Numbered from the stretch's first letter, positions 40,345 through 52,559 are shown. The stretch is DNA of 64,000 bases from Hordeum vulgare subsp. vulgare (GCF_904849725.1 NC_058522.1:433781529-433845528); one strand, 5' to 3'. Numbers and translations are program-made. The notes: generated from the letters alone by a model not told the origin.

Positions 40345-42067
40345 TGCTACTTGTAAACCGGGTTGGATTTTTATCCCCGAAGAGGAGAGGATGATGCAGC
40401 ACAGTAGAGTAAGTATTTACCTCAGTTAAGAAGCCAAGGTTATCAATCTAGTAGGAGAACCAAGCAACACCGACACCTGCACACCCAACGCAAACCTTCG
40501 CACCCAACACAGATGAGAGGTTGTCAATCTCTCGGCGGTCAAGAAATGAGATTAAATGATATATGATAGATTGATAAATAAATAAAAGATAAAAAAGTGC
40601 ATCAAGTGTTTTTTGTATTTTTGTATAAGTAAACGAGATTGATCTTATAATAGAAGTAGACCCCGGGGCCGTAGGATTCACTAGTGGCGTCTCACTCAAG
40701 AAAATAGCATACAGTGGGTAAAGAAATTACTGTTGCACAGTTGATAGAAATCAAATAATGATGTGCTATAGACGTCACATCCAAATCTAGTAGACCGACT
40801 CCTGCCTGCATCTACAACTATTACTTCACACATCGACCGCTATCCAGCATGCATCTAGTGTATTAAGTTCATAAGAACGAAGTAATGCATTAAGAAGGAT
40901 GACATGATGTAGTCAAGACAAAAGCATATAAGAATTCATCCCAACTTGTTATCGTTAATGGCAACAACACATGCGTCCAAAGTTGTTAGGATCGCGATTC
41001 TGAATCGGATCGGGGCTCCGTTGCTAGGATCGTGAATCGTAGAATCATAACTATCAGGATCCTAAAATCTTAGATTCTATGAGAAAAATCGTAGAGTCGG
41101 AGAGCCTAGTTTGGATCGTAAGATCGTAACATTCTAAGACTTGAGTCGTGATTCTGACAACTTTATCAAGTCCCGTTCTATCACTAGGACTGAACACCAC
41201 AAGATCGAACCCATTACCAAGCACCACTTCCCATTGTAAGAAGATCAAATCTAGTTGGCAAAACCAAACCAAAACTTCGAAGAAGAAATACAAGGCTATA
41301 TTAAATCATGCATAAAATAGATCAGTAAAGAACTCAAATAAAACAAGGATAGATCTGATCATAAACTCACAATTCATCGGATCCCATCAAACACACCGCG
41401 CAAAGTCATTACATCGAATGGATCTCCACGAAGATCATGGAGACCGTTGTATTGAGATACAAAGAGAGAGAGAGAGAGAGCCATCTAGCTACTACATACG
41501 AACCCGTAGGTCTGTGGTGAACTACTCACGCATCATCGGAGAGGCGGCAAGGTTGATTTAAAGACCCTCCGTGATGAGTTCCCCCTCCGACGGAGTATCG
41601 GAAAAGGCCTCCAGATGGGATCTGGTGAGAATAGAGGCTTGCGGTGGCAGAAAAAGTATTTCTTAGAGTCCCTTCAGGGTTTTGGAATATTTATGAATTT
41701 ATTGTGGAGGAGGTAGGGCAAATGGAGCATGGAGGGGCCCACACAACATCAGGGCGCCCCCCTCGGTCGTGCCCTAGTGTTGTGTGGGGCCCTCCGACAA
41801 GATCTTCCTTGGACTCCAAGACCCACATGATCATTATCTTGAATAAAAAATCCTCAAAATTTGCCGGGATGATTTGATCTTATGTGATATTGATTTCCTG
41901 CGAAACAAACACACGGTAAAAAACAGGAACCAACACTTGGCACTAAGTTAATACGTTAGTCCACAAAAATGATATACATGGTATAAATTGATAATAAAAA
42001 CATCCAAGAATAATAATATCATAGCATGGAACAAGCAAAAAATAATAGATACATTGGAGACGTGTCA
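40345..42067 (-). repeat. Inner LTR of E (1.72 kb, enlarged by a MITE)
   Basis: Minus-strand TGACACGTCTCC at 42067 to ACAAGTAGCA at 40345. It is about 150 bases longer than the other LTR, mainly because of the insert at 40979-41164. Contains an AG microsatellite at about 41462-41480. Confidence 0.75.
40979..41164. mobile_element. MITE of about 186 bp in one LTR of E
   Basis: Ends AAAGTTGTTAGGATCGCGA and, inverted, AAAGTTGTCAGAATCACGA, matching at 19 of the first 22 positions. The segment is absent from the paralogous LTR at about 46350-46375. The inside repeats GATCGT and GATTCT words. The target duplication could not be read clearly and no family is assigned. Confidence 0.55.
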
Positions 42068-42110
42068 AGCATCCCCAAGCTTAACTCCTCCTCGTCCTCG
42101 AGTAGGAAAG
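42068..42110 (-). promoter_or_regulatory. Polypurine tract and hairpin of E
   Basis: Minus strand: CTCG-AGGA-CGAG (plus positions 42091-42102) then AAGCTTGGGGATGCT before the LTR. Same arrangement as C2. Confidence 0.6.
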
Positions 42111-44531
42111 TGATAATTTTTTTTGGAATGCTACCCAACATACTTCAAGTTATTTTCATACCATAGACACGAGGACTTAGATGATTCAAAGCAATAGACT
42201 GTATTTGACATGAATACATAGATACTCAAGCAATGCTAACAAGCAACCATGCCTTTCAAAATAACAATGCGAAAGTAAATTATTCCTAGCCCATTATGCT
42301 CAATCATTGATCCATTCATGATGCACACTCAAATATCAATCATACTCCATGGACACACATAACCACATGACCCCCTAGTTTGTGCTTTTATAGAGAAGGA
42401 TGAGACTCAACATAAAAATTAAATAGAAAGGCTCTTCGCAGAATGAAGTATTGATTTACACATTTGCCAGAGCTCAAGTTTTAAAAGAGATGAAAATTTT
42501 AATTTGGGTGGCATGGTTTTCTCGTCAACGTGAAACGACTTAATGTTCCCAACACTTCTCACGTTGGATACATCATAGGTGGTTCCCAAACAGAAAGTAA
42601 ATATTTTTTGTATTTGTATTCCCTCATCATCGTTTCAGTGTCATCAAGACTTTGGTCTTTCTACTGTCGCATCCAAGAGAATATATTTTGTTTCCACCAT
42701 TACTTTTCATAATCCGTAGCTAACAGAATTCATGTGTGCCTTCCATACCATCACATTCCACTTATATTTGGGACTGGGCATCCCTTTTACCCCCACACTC
42801 CCGTGCAATGACAAGTGAATAAACACTCATAATGATAATGACATATCCAACACAAAAAATATTGTCTACCCCTCACCGCTTCATGAGTGATACAGGCATA
42901 CAAAAGAGAAAATAGTTTAGAGAATTTTTAAGAGATAGCACATGCAAATTTACTTGTAAAGACAATGAAATGCCACATATAGGTCGGTATGGTGGACACA
43001 AGTGGAAAAACAAGGTTTAAGGATAATGGATGCACAAGCAGTATTCCCGCTTAGTAAAAATGAAGGCTAGCAAAAAGATTGAGAAGCGTCCAACTAGAAA
43101 ACAGTAATGATGCACATGCATACATAAAACATAACAAACATCAAACAATACACCATAAGTAGGATATAACTTCATTGCATAACTATTGACTTTTTGTGCT
43201 TGCATAGGGAATCATAAACCTTAACATCAATATTCATACTAGAGATTAATTGACTCACTAAGATAACTCATATATTATCATCTACATGTCTCAAAACTAT
43301 TACAAAGAATCAAGTTTTCATGTTCCATAAAAAATTTGTATGCTAGTTTTCATTATTCTACTTGAATATTCATCACAAAGGGACCAAACATCATATCTTG
43401 TACCAATTACCAAGACTATTTTCACACTCTCAAAAAGATATAAGTGAAGCAAGAGAGTGAATTTCTTTAAAATTTTCTAACATTCTCCAAAAGATATAAG
43501 TGAAGAAAGAGAAGAAGTTTCTTCAAAGCATATAGCATTATCAAAAAGATATAAGTGAAGCATAAGAACAAGTTTCTTCAAAACATTTGCACCACCGTGC
43601 TCAAAAAGATATAAGTGAAGCAATAGAGAAACCGCCTAGCTTAACAAATTTAAGTGAAGCAGAAGAAGCAATTCTAAAAAATTATGATGACATGATGCCA
43701 TCTGAAGCAAATGTGTTCAGAGGTGATGATTGTGAAAAATAACAAGCAAAGACTCATATCATACAAGACGCTCCAAGCAAAACACATATCATGTGACGAA
43801 TAAAAATATAGGCTCAAGTGTGTTATCGATAGTTGTTAGAAGAAGGAGGGGATGCCTTATGGGGAATCCCCCAGCTTAGACGCTTGAGTATACTTAGATA
43901 TTACCTTGGGGTGCCTTGGGAATCCCCAAGATTTCAATTTTGCATCTCTTCATTCCTTCATCCATCGACATCACACCCAAAACTTGAAAACTTTAATCAC
44001 AGAGAACTCAACAAAACCTTCATGAGATTCGTTAGTATAACCAGGAAAATCACTACTATAAGTATTGTTGAAAACCCATTAAAATTTTATAGTTACATTA
44101 TAGGTACTGTATAATAAATTTCCCATGGCTTGCACCGCCCGATACAAGTCAGAGATTCAACAAAACAAGCGCACAATGCAATGAAAACAGAATCTGTCTT
44201 AAACAGAAAAGTCTGAAATAATCTGTAGTATAACCATACTTTTGTAATTATAAAAATTCTAAAAAATTATTAGAATGTAAATAATTTGTAGCACAATAGT
44301 GTGTTAAAATTTCATATCATTAGCATGCTCCAGTAAAAAATGAAAATTCGTGTATTGGAGATAGAGTTTCTGTTTCAGATTCAGCATTGTTTCTACTCAT
44401 CTTTTGAATCATCCTAAAGGTCTTACTTGGCACAAACAGCAAATAAAACATAAAAATACAATAATAACAGAAAAATAGTTGTGTAAACACTCAATAACAG
44501 GAAGTAAATGATAAAAATAAATTTTATTCAT
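42111..44531 (-). other. Non-coding internal region of E
   Basis: No gene recognised. Aligns on the minus strand with the non-coding regions of C2 and H. Contains the reiterated 18-base motif (43430-43665) and the polypurine-like hairpin region (about 43850-43935). Confidence 0.5.
43430..43665 (-). repeat. Reiterated motif AAAAGATATAAGTGAAGC in E
   Basis: Four clear copies (near 43434, 43487, 43544, 43601) and one partial (near 43648) within 230 bases; minus-strand form GCTTCACTTATATCTTTT. Confidence 0.65.
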
Positions 44532-44580
44532 TGGGTTGCCTCCCAACAAGCGCTATCGTTTTATGCCCCTAGCTAGGCAT
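44532..44580 (-). promoter_or_regulatory. Conserved structured motif after the last ORF of E
   Basis: Minus strand: ATGCCTAGCTAGGGGCAT (a near palindrome able to form a hairpin) then TAGCGCTTGTTGGGAGGCAA. Counterparts in C2 (28531) and H (60796). Confidence 0.5.
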
Positions 44581-45435
44581 GATGATTTCGATGATGCTCG
44601 CATAAAGGTAAAGAATTGAAACATAAAGAGAGCATCATGAATCACATCGAAATCATATTTAAGTATAACCCACTTCCTATGCATAGGGATTTTGTGAGAA
44701 AACAAATTATGGGAACAAGAATCAATTAGCATTGGAAGGCAAAACAAGTATACCTTCAAAATTTCCAACACATAGACAAGAAACTTGATATTATTGCAAT
44801 ATGTAAAAGAATATGTTCCTCTATCATAGTAATTTTCAGTAGCATCATGAATAAATTAAACAATATAACTATCACATAAATCATTATTTTCATGATCCCC
44901 AAGGTAGTGGGGTTAACATTAACTAAAGTCATGACATCTCCAAACCCACTTTTATCAAAAAAATGATAAGATTGAGCACTCTCCAAATATGTGGGATTCT
45001 TTTTAGCTAAATTTGACACTCTTCCAAACCACCTTTTGATACTATTGCAAAACTTATTATCAATAATATATTCATCATGAGGATTAGATAAATTTTCAAG
45101 ATCATAAGAAGCATCAGCCCAATCATGATCGTTACAATGAGCAGTGGACATGACAAAATTATCATCCCCAAGCTTCTAGTTTTGCATATCATTAACAGAA
45201 TTGAAATTAATATAAAATATAGTAACGTCATTGCAATTTTCATTAACATAATTATCATCAAGGAGCTATCATGAATCACTTTATAAATTTCTTCTTTCAA
45301 CACTTCATCCAAATTTTCAGATTCATGATTTTCAAACAAAACTTCATAGAGGTACTCAAGTGAACTCAACTCACTAGCAATTGCTTCATTCTAATTTGGT
45401 ATTTTGAAAAGATTAGCAAGTTGATGAGGATCCAT
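44553..45435 (-). pseudogene. Decayed ORF of unknown function in E (counterpart of C2 ORF)
   Basis: Starts at minus-strand ATG 45435 (MDPHQLANLF), with an early TAG, then SSLEYLYEVLFENHESENLD. Later parts in shifted frames read CNDHDWADASYDLENLSNPH, FFDKSGFGDVMTLVNVNPT and HKIPMHRKWVILKYDFDVIH before the stop at 44553. The N-terminal 40 codons are repeated in the tandem copy (39887-40069, MDPHPLTNLFKRPNYDEPIA), where that first stretch is open. I see no known domain. The likeness to the C2 ORF in several separate blocks suggests it was once a real protein. Confidence 0.5.
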
Positions 45436-45679
45436 ATCATTAGATTTTTAGCAAGCAAAGATGCAATTAAATAGAAGCGACATGGCAACACAAGCAAAGA
45501 TAGAAAACAAGCAAAAAGGCAAATGGAAAAGAGGGCGAATAAAACGACAATTTTTTGTGAAGTGGGGATATGAAAATGAGAGGAAAAAGGCAAATAAATT
45601 AAATGCAAAGATAAGATTTAATAGTGTAGGTACTTGGTATTAGCGCCAGAGATTGGCAAGTTGATGATGTTGGCTTGAT

Positions 45680-45704
45680 CCTCCCGGGCAATGGCGCCAG
45701 AAAT
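45680..45704 (-). other. Primer binding site of E
   Basis: Minus strand TTTCTGGCGCCATTGCCCGG, close to the tRNA-Asp type site; the second copy at about 40317-40340 reads TCGCGCCGTTGCCGGGGAGG. Confidence 0.65.
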
Positions 45705-45710
45705 TCTTCC

Positions 45711-46668
45711 TGCTACTTGTAACCTGCGTTGGATTTTTATTCCGGAAGAGGAGAGGATGATGCAGCACAGGAGAGTAAGTATTTCCATCAATTAAGAAAC
45801 CAAGGTTATCAATCTAGTAGGAGAACCAAGAAACACCGACACCTGCACACAGAACGCATAACTTCACACCCAATGCAGACGAGAGGTTGTCAATCCCTTA
45901 GTGGTCCAGAAACAAGATTAAGTGATATGTGATAGATTGATAAATAAATAAAATATAAGAAAGTGCACCAAGTGTTTTTGGTATTTTTTATAAGTAAACG
46001 AGATTGATCTTATAATAAAAGTAGACCTGGGGGCCGTAGGAGTCACTAGTGTCGTCTCTCTCAAGAAAATAGCATACGGTGGGTAAACAAATTACTGTTG
46101 GGAAGTTGATAGAAAAGCAAATAATTATGATGTTATGCAAGGCAATGATCATGATATAGGCATCACATCCAAATCAAGTAGACCGACTCCTGCCCTCATC
46201 TACTACTATTACTTCACACGTCGATCGCTATCCAGGATGCACCTAGTGTATTAATTTTATAAGAACGAAGTAATGCATTAAGAACGATGACATGATGTAG
46301 TCAAGACAAAAGCATATAAGAATTCATCCCAACTTGCTATCCTTAATGGCAACAACACATGCTTACAACTCCCCTTTTGTCACTAGGACTGAACACCGCA
46401 AGATCGAGCCCATTACCGATCACTTCTTCCCATTGCAAGAAGAGCTAATCTAGTTGGCCAAACCAAACCAAAACTTCGGAGAAGAAATAGAAGGCTATAG
46501 TAAATCGTGCATAAAAGAGATCGGCAAAGAACTCAAATAAAACAAGGATAGATCTGATCATCAACTCACAATTCATCAGATCCAAACAAACATACTGCAG
46601 AAAGTCGTTACATCGAATGGATCTGCATGAAGATCATGGAGACCGTTGTATTGAGATACAAAGAGAGA

Positions 46669-46709
<41 letters not shown>

Positions 46710-47281
46710 GTACTACCTACGGACCCGTAGGTCTGTGGTGAACTACTCACGCATCATTAGAGAGGTGACAAGGTTGATGTAGAGCCCCTCCATGATGAGT
46801 TCCCCTCTCGCGGAGTACCTGAAAAGGCCTCCAAATGGGATATCGCGAGAACAGAGGCTTGCGGCGGTGGAAAAAGTATTTCGTGGACTCCCTTCCGGTT
46901 TTTGGAATATTGCTGAATTTATATTGGAGGTGGTATGGCAAATGGAGCATGGAGGGCGCCACACAACATCAGGCCCCCCTAGGGCGCGCCCTGGTCTTTT
47001 GTGGGGCCCTCCAGCAAGATCTTCCTTGGCCTCCAAGTTCTAGGTGATCCTTATCTTCAATAAAAAATCCTCTAAAAGTTTCAGGACAATTTGTTCTTAT
47101 CTGATATTGATTTTCTACGAAACAAAAATAGGACAAAAATAGGAACGCACTTGGCACTAAGTTAATACGGTAGTCCCCAAAAATGATATAAAAAGGTATA
47201 AAATGATAGTAAAAATATCCAAGAATAAAAATATCATAGGATGGAACAAGCAAAAATAATAGGTGCATTGGAGATGTGTGA
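45711..47281 (-). repeat. Outer LTR of E
   Basis: 1571 bp, minus strand; lacks the MITE. Its start is slightly changed (TCACACATCTCC instead of TGACACGTCTCC). No target duplication can be paired because the far end of the tandem is lost. Confidence 0.7.
46662..46706. repeat. (GA)n microsatellite
   Basis: About 45 bases of GAGAGA with one interruption (GTGA), within the outer LTR of E. The inner LTR has a shorter tract at the same place. Confidence 0.9.
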
Positions 47282-48180
47282 GAGTCTTGAGATCAAGCTT
47301 CAAATGGTTGGATTGGAATCTCTTGATCTCAACACATGAGTAGGTGTCACTCTCTTCGAAAAATGGATCTGGCAAGTGGGTGTGTTTTCTAAGTGCTTCC
47401 TCTACGAATGAGAGGAGGTGGAGGGGTATATATAGGCATCCCCCAAAATCTAACATTTACAACATTATTTCCCTACTCGGTGACACCAAAATGAATCTCG
47501 GTGGTACCAAGGTGACTGCAGAGTGGGTTGCAAAAGTTGTGGAGAACACAGTTAGATCAAATGTAGAGGCTGATGTAGACGCAATTACGAAACTTACCAA
47601 GAAGAAGTTTGGGGTAGATAGCTCTCTGAGATTCATTAAGTGAATGATCATCATGTAGATAGGTCAAAGGTTTAACATAATAGCATCAACAATCAAAGCA
47701 TATGTTCAAACATAACAAAGTTTAAAACGTCCAAAATACCAAATGTTTTGTAGAACCAAACAAAAGCAAATAAAAAACAAAGCTCTCTCTCTCTCTCAAA
47801 GTCCTAATTTATCTATACACTTCTCCCCTTTGGGCAACAAGTTACCAAAAAGTTCAAAGGTCTAGAACTAATCATCTTTCTGGCCTCGATCTCCTCCGGT
47901 GGCAGTCGATGGACTAGACAAAAGAGCTTCGAGGAAGGCTTCTGTGGATATCCTTGGAGCTGGAGGTGTAGATAGTGAAGGTGTAGGAGCTGGAACTGAA
48001 GCGGAAGGTGCTGAAGCTTGACTGATGAAGTTGGTCTTTCTTTCAGAACTAGCACAATGCTGACCTAGTATGGGTCGTGAACCGAGTAGTCGTGGTTAGA
48101 GGCGACTCTTCATCATCACTATTGGAGTGGGGAATCTGCACATAATCAACTTCTAGTTGGAGCTACTAGACACTGGTGGT
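47282..48180. other. Unassigned repeat fragments between E and F
   Basis: 47290-47520 (GTATATATAGGCATCCCCC, ACTCGGTGACACC) looks like part of a Triticeae LTR I cannot name. 47500-47643 (plus strand) reads VTAEWVAKVVENTVRSN and KLTKKKFGVDSS, which recalls the region before the catalytic domain in Mutator-like transposases, but it is too short to be sure. 47655-48180 has CT repeats and, on the minus strand, a Ser/Pro/Ala-rich frame without a known domain. Confidence 0.3.
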
Positions 48181-49045
48181 TGTCAGATTTCGGGATCCGC
48201 AAAACACTAAAGATTCAAACTCAGGGGCGTGTACGAGGATATCTTGCGGGCTCGCCTCACCTAACTCACTACTCGTCGGGGATGGCAGAGAACTCACTCG
48301 ATGGTGAGGAAGACACAGAACACGGCAGTTTACCCAGGTTTGCACCACTGAGAAGCATAATACCCTACTCCTGCGTTGGTGGATTGCCTCTCGTGGAGGT
48401 TGGTGGATGAACTAGTACAATATTCGAGGGCCTCCGGAGGCTGGGTGGTCTTTGTGTGGTACCAGTGGGTGAATGAATGAATCGGATCCCCCTATGAAGT
48501 AACCTACTCTCTCTATATGTAGTGGCGGCCCCGATCCTCTTCCCTTATCATTTCGACGGGAAGGGATCCCACAATGACCAATATTGAAGGGGAACAGGGG
48601 AACATGCTTCCCCTATCCAAAAGTAATCTTCGCCTGCAAAGTGGCTGTCAACGCTGCAGGGACGGGTCCAAGGATGACGTATGTCCTGCTGGCGGGCAGT
48701 GATGGCCTTGTTGCACCAGAAAGGAAACCTTTGGAAGATGCCTTGGGAACCCCGGTTCGTCCTTGCCCCCTTTGCACTAAAGGGGAAACTGCTCCATCGT
48801 GTTGTCTACTGCTCGCTTGTCCTTCCTCCGCGTCATCCTTGACTCATGAGGCCGGGTCTTGCCTCGGAATATCCGCCGCTTTGGTATGGTCCTGATGAGG
48901 CCCCCTGCGGGTCTCGATGCTGTTCCTCTTCGCGAGGACCTTCCCTTGAGTGGTGCCACGCCCGATTGTGCTTGCTTGATGAAATGGGCCAGCCCTGGGC
49001 CACAGGGAGGTAGGTCTGGGTACCCCCATGCCCAGAATGCCGACA
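48181..49045 (-). repeat. 3' LTR of element F (865 bp)
   Basis: Minus strand TGTCGGCATTCTGGGC (49045) to AAATCTGACA (48181), preceded by ATGGGCCCGGGGCTAT as polypurine tract. The module CAGGAGTAGGGTATTA / AACCTGGGTAAA (48329-48340) is shared with C, D and S. Confidence 0.75.
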
Positions 49046-49213
49046 ATAGCCCCGGGCCCATGACGCGCTTGGGTTGGCTTCTGGGCAAAGCCTCGGTGGT
49101 GTCCTGGGGCGACGAGGGCCCTAAATGTCCATGGGCCAGGTCAGCGCGCGTCATGCGGCTGATGTCGGGTCTCCCTTGCCTTCTGTCTCAACCCGAGCTA
49201 TTAGGAACCTGAC
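49046..49213 (-). other. Polypurine tract and spacer of F
   Basis: Minus-strand ATGGGCCCGGGGCTAT at 49046-49061 just before the LTR; the rest is G/C-rich spacer reaching the truncated start of the plus-strand gene. Confidence 0.5.
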
Positions 49214-51616
49214 TTGTTGCGTCGGTCCATTATTGCTTTCTACCGCGACGCCTTCGTAGGCGTGCGGCCTTCCGTAACCCTCTTCCGCCATTTGTTCAGC
49301 CTACGCCTGCACGATGGCACCCATTTGTCGGCATGCGTCTCCTTCGTAGCGGCCCAGAGCGGCAATTTGCTCCTGAAGGCCGGGAAGAAGGTGGAAATAT
49401 TTAGGTACCGTTGGGTTCTCACGATCCTCAAGGATGCCAACCCTCGGCTGGAGGTGCCGAAGGGGCTGCCGGAGAAGACTTCTACGTGGAGCTCAGCGAA
49501 GCTCTCCGACCCTCGGGCCGCGCCCATCCTGGAGCGCTTCTCCCGCGACATCAGCGCCCAGAGGCTGACCGGGGGAATGATAGGGAAGGAATTCTTGGCG
49601 CAGCATCTAGCGCCCCTTCAGGCCCATTCCAGGCCCTTGTGGGACTACCAGCTCGGTGATGACAAGCTCAGGCTCGGGTCCCAGGACCTTCCTACTGAGG
49701 AGCTCGACAGGGTCATGGCGACCCTGCTGGGCGGTGACCCTGGTGACCTGCCCGAGGCTCTCGGTCCGCTGTACCATCTCGACGACCAGGCAGACCTGAT
49801 TGCCGGGCTGCCTTTCTTTGATAAGCGATGGCTCTTCCTGGCCGAGGGCTCTCGTCCGGTAGAGGTGTCATCGGACGACACCTCCGGTGGGGAGGACTCG
49901 GAGACGACCGTCGATGACTGCCCGCAATCACGCCTCTCCCATCATGGGCCGTCCTTCTGCACGAGTTTGAAGATGATGATGTCACCGGCGATCTCCTAGC
50001 GCCTAACCAGGATCTCCAAGGGATCTGCGTCGGCTCCGTGCGCCACGTGGTCTGCGTGTGTGCTTGCTGACCCGAAGCATGGGGCTGAGTCACCCTTGGC
50101 CCGTCCTGCCTCCGTCGGCAGGAAGTCTGCGGCGCTGGGCTCGCCCCCCTCCGTGGGGGGCCCTGTTGCGCCTGCCGTTGCCGGGGCGGAGAGGAAGAGG
50201 AGATGGGTCGATGTCGAAGAGTAAGTGACTCGTCTTGGCACGCCCCGCGCGTCCATCGTCCGCGGATGGCTGGTTCCCTTTTTGCCTGATGTCGAGGGGT
50301 GTTGCCTTGCTGGGGGTGAAGAAGAAGAAGGCGGGTGTCAAGCCGAAGGTGACTCCTGACACACCATCGGCCGTCCCCAACGCGTCGCGTCGCCTGCCGA
50401 TGAAGAAGGGGAGACTCAATAGGCGACCTCTCAGGCCTTGGTCGCCGAGCCCGCCGAGCCCCCGAAGCGTCCTGAGGCGGTCGTGGCGGCACCGTTTCCC
50501 GAGGGGCAGGCTCTTGAGGCCCCTCGGTCCACTGATGCGCCAATGCTCGCAATCTCCGAGCAACCTTTGGAGCCCCCTGTCCCTCGTGATGCTGCCTCCC
50601 TAAAAACACCACCCGCGACAACACTAGAGGCTCCTTAGGGGAAGATATAGAGGACTCTGGTATATGTCCAGGGCGTCCTGAGCATGGCCTTGGCTACCCT
50701 GGGAAAGGTCGTGGTCGTGATGGCGGAGGGCTAGAAGGAGGCCAAGGCCGCTTGCGCTCCGCACGAGGAGGCGCTGGAGGAAGCCGAATCCGCTCAAGCC
50801 GCGCATGAGGAGGCGATGAAGGAAGCCGAATCCGCTCGGGCCACGCGCGAGCAGGCAATGAAAGGAGCCGCAACGGCATCCAAATGCTGCGAAGAGGCGG
50901 AGGATCGCCTAAAGGCCTTTGAAGAAGAACAAACCAAGCTAGCTGAGCAGCTTCGCCTGCGGAAGGAAGAACTCGAGGCCCGCAAGATCAAGCTCGCCGC
51001 CCGGGAAGAAAAGCTGTCCCAGGAGGAAACTTGCCTGGGCGCGAATCAGGCGCGCTTGGACGAGCAGGAGAAGGAGATTGCCTTGAAGAAGACCCTTATC
51101 GATGCCAAGGGGGAAGCCCTCGCTGCGGCCGAGAAGAAGAAGGCCGCGGAGCTGGTTGGCTTCCTTGACGTTGAGCTCAGTCTTCACACGACGCTCCACA
51201 CCCTCTACCGGGACGGGTTCGACGAGCCTCTCACCACCCTAGAGGGCGGCTTGCTCATGATGGAGTTCGCAGTGGCGTTGGAGGACGCCGTCATACAAGT
51301 GGACAAGGTCTTGGATAGTGAGTGCCGAGACCTCTTTTCTGAGGCTGCAACACGTGTCTTTAGTCACCTTCATCTTCGTGAGCCGGGGTTTTACTTTGAC
51401 TCTGTGATCCTGTCGTTTCCTAATGAGGCCCACGATAGCGCTGCGGAGGCGGTGAAGGGCCCCGTGGAGGCGTTTGTGAAGAGGTTCGCCCGCTTCGCAG
51501 TTCCCCCATCTCCGGATGCTGAGAAATCCGACGGCGGGGAAGATGATGCCACTGACGCCGACGACAAGCCCCCTGAAGATGGAGCGACCGGAGGCATCAA
51601 ACCCATTTGCGTTTGA
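49214..51616 (+). pseudogene. Antisense gene of element F ('putative gypsy type transposon' domain plus coiled coil)
   Basis: On the plus strand, opposite to F. The first part (49214-49999) has no ATG and begins inside the domain: FYRDAFVGVRPSVTLFRHLF, NLLLKAGKKVEIFRYRWVL and WDYQLGDDKLRLGSQDLPTE, a more distant member of the family seen in C (PF04195-like). The N-terminus with the first half of the domain is missing. 50000-50815 is broken up: AERKRRWVDVEE is followed by GTAAGT (50222), a good splice donor, so introns are likely as in C. 50816-51616 is open: a long coiled coil (EEEQTKLAEQLRLRKEELEA, AREEKLSQEETCLGANQARL) then a folded-looking tail (LYRDGFDEPLTTLEGGLLMM) and an acidic end. Same order of parts as in C. 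Confidence 0.65.
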
Positions 51617-51767
51617 TTTCTTCCCCCTGTTTTTCCCCGCAATGCACATCGTGCCTCATGGAGGCATCAAACTCTTTTGCGTTTTCAAGAACTTGTTAAT
51701 GCTTGTAATAACTGGGTGACTACTTGAATGTTTTCTTTGCCTTGTTTCTTTCATGTTTGCTGTGGTA

Positions 51768-52545
51768 CTCTGCATCGGCAGGGCCCGACCGCGCATAACT
51801 CAGCCACCATTGAACCGACCGCATTCTAGGATGGCCCAAGAGGTGAGGGGCTACGAGTCTAGTTAGGCTCCTGAGTCGCGGTGCTTAGGAGTCCCTCTTG
51901 ACGTGCGAGCAGCCCTCATGAGGGGAACGCGACAAGAATTTTGAAATTTCAGAACACCTTAAGCACTCTGCATCGGCAGGGCCTGCCCCGCGTGTGCCTT
52001 TGCCGCCATTGGACCGACCGAATATCAGGACGGCCCAACGAGGAAGGGGCTACGAGCATAGTTAGGCCCCTGAGTCACGATGCTTAGGAGTCCCCCTTGA
52101 CGTACGAGCGACTCCAATGTCCCTCCTAAGAAATTGACAATTTGGGACTCCCGAACTCCTTCAACACTCCCTCCTAAGAAACTGACAATTCGAGACCCCT
52201 CCAATGCTCAAAGACCGCACTGTGCGTACCTTAGCCGCTGTTGGACCGCCTGGGCAGTCCAAGAGGGAAGGGGATACGGGCGCAGTTCAGGCTCCTGAGT
52301 CATGATGCCCAAGAGACCCCCTTGACGTACGAGTGACTCCAGTGTTCTCCCTAAGAGAGTTTAAGTGGCTTGTTGAGAGCACTAGGCTCTTCATCGGCAG
52401 GGCCCGCCCCGCGCGTACCTCCACTGCTATTGAACCGGCCGGATTCCAGGACGGACCAAGAGGGAAGGGGCTACAGGCGCAGTTAGGCCCCTGAGTCGCG
52501 ATGCTCAGGTGTCCCCCTTGATGTACGAGCGGCTCCGTACCTCCA
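51768..52545. repeat. Four tandem repeats of about 200 bp in F
   Basis: Units start near 51770, 51968, 52205 and 52388 (CTCTGCATCGGCAGGGCC and variants). Each includes GGACCGACC-like, GGGGCTACGRGC and CCTGAGTCRCGATGC blocks. The third unit is the most altered. Confidence 0.75.
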
Positions 52546-52559
52546 GTTGTCCGTCCCCC

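Larger units (their letters stand above)
39935..47281 (-). mobile_element. Gypsy element E, minus strand, tandem LTR arrangement
   Basis: Read on the minus strand: LTR (47281-45711), primer site and internal region (45710-42068), LTR (42067-40345), then again a primer site and the first 410 bases of internal region (40344-39935). The inner LTR is therefore bordered by polypurine tract on one side and primer site on the other. Related to C2 in LTR, ORF and non-coding motifs; no polymerase genes. The repeated internal part (39935-40344) aligns with 45298-45710. Confidence 0.75.

Noticed and set aside
46662..46706. (GA)n tract as a GAGA-type promoter element
   Set aside because: It is a microsatellite of different length in the two LTRs of E, with no sign of constraint.
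49713..50624. Long minus-strand ORF of about 300 codons opposite the F antisense gene
   Set aside because: Arg/Pro/Ser-rich, no domain, and opposite to a frame with a recognised family; explained by high G/C content.
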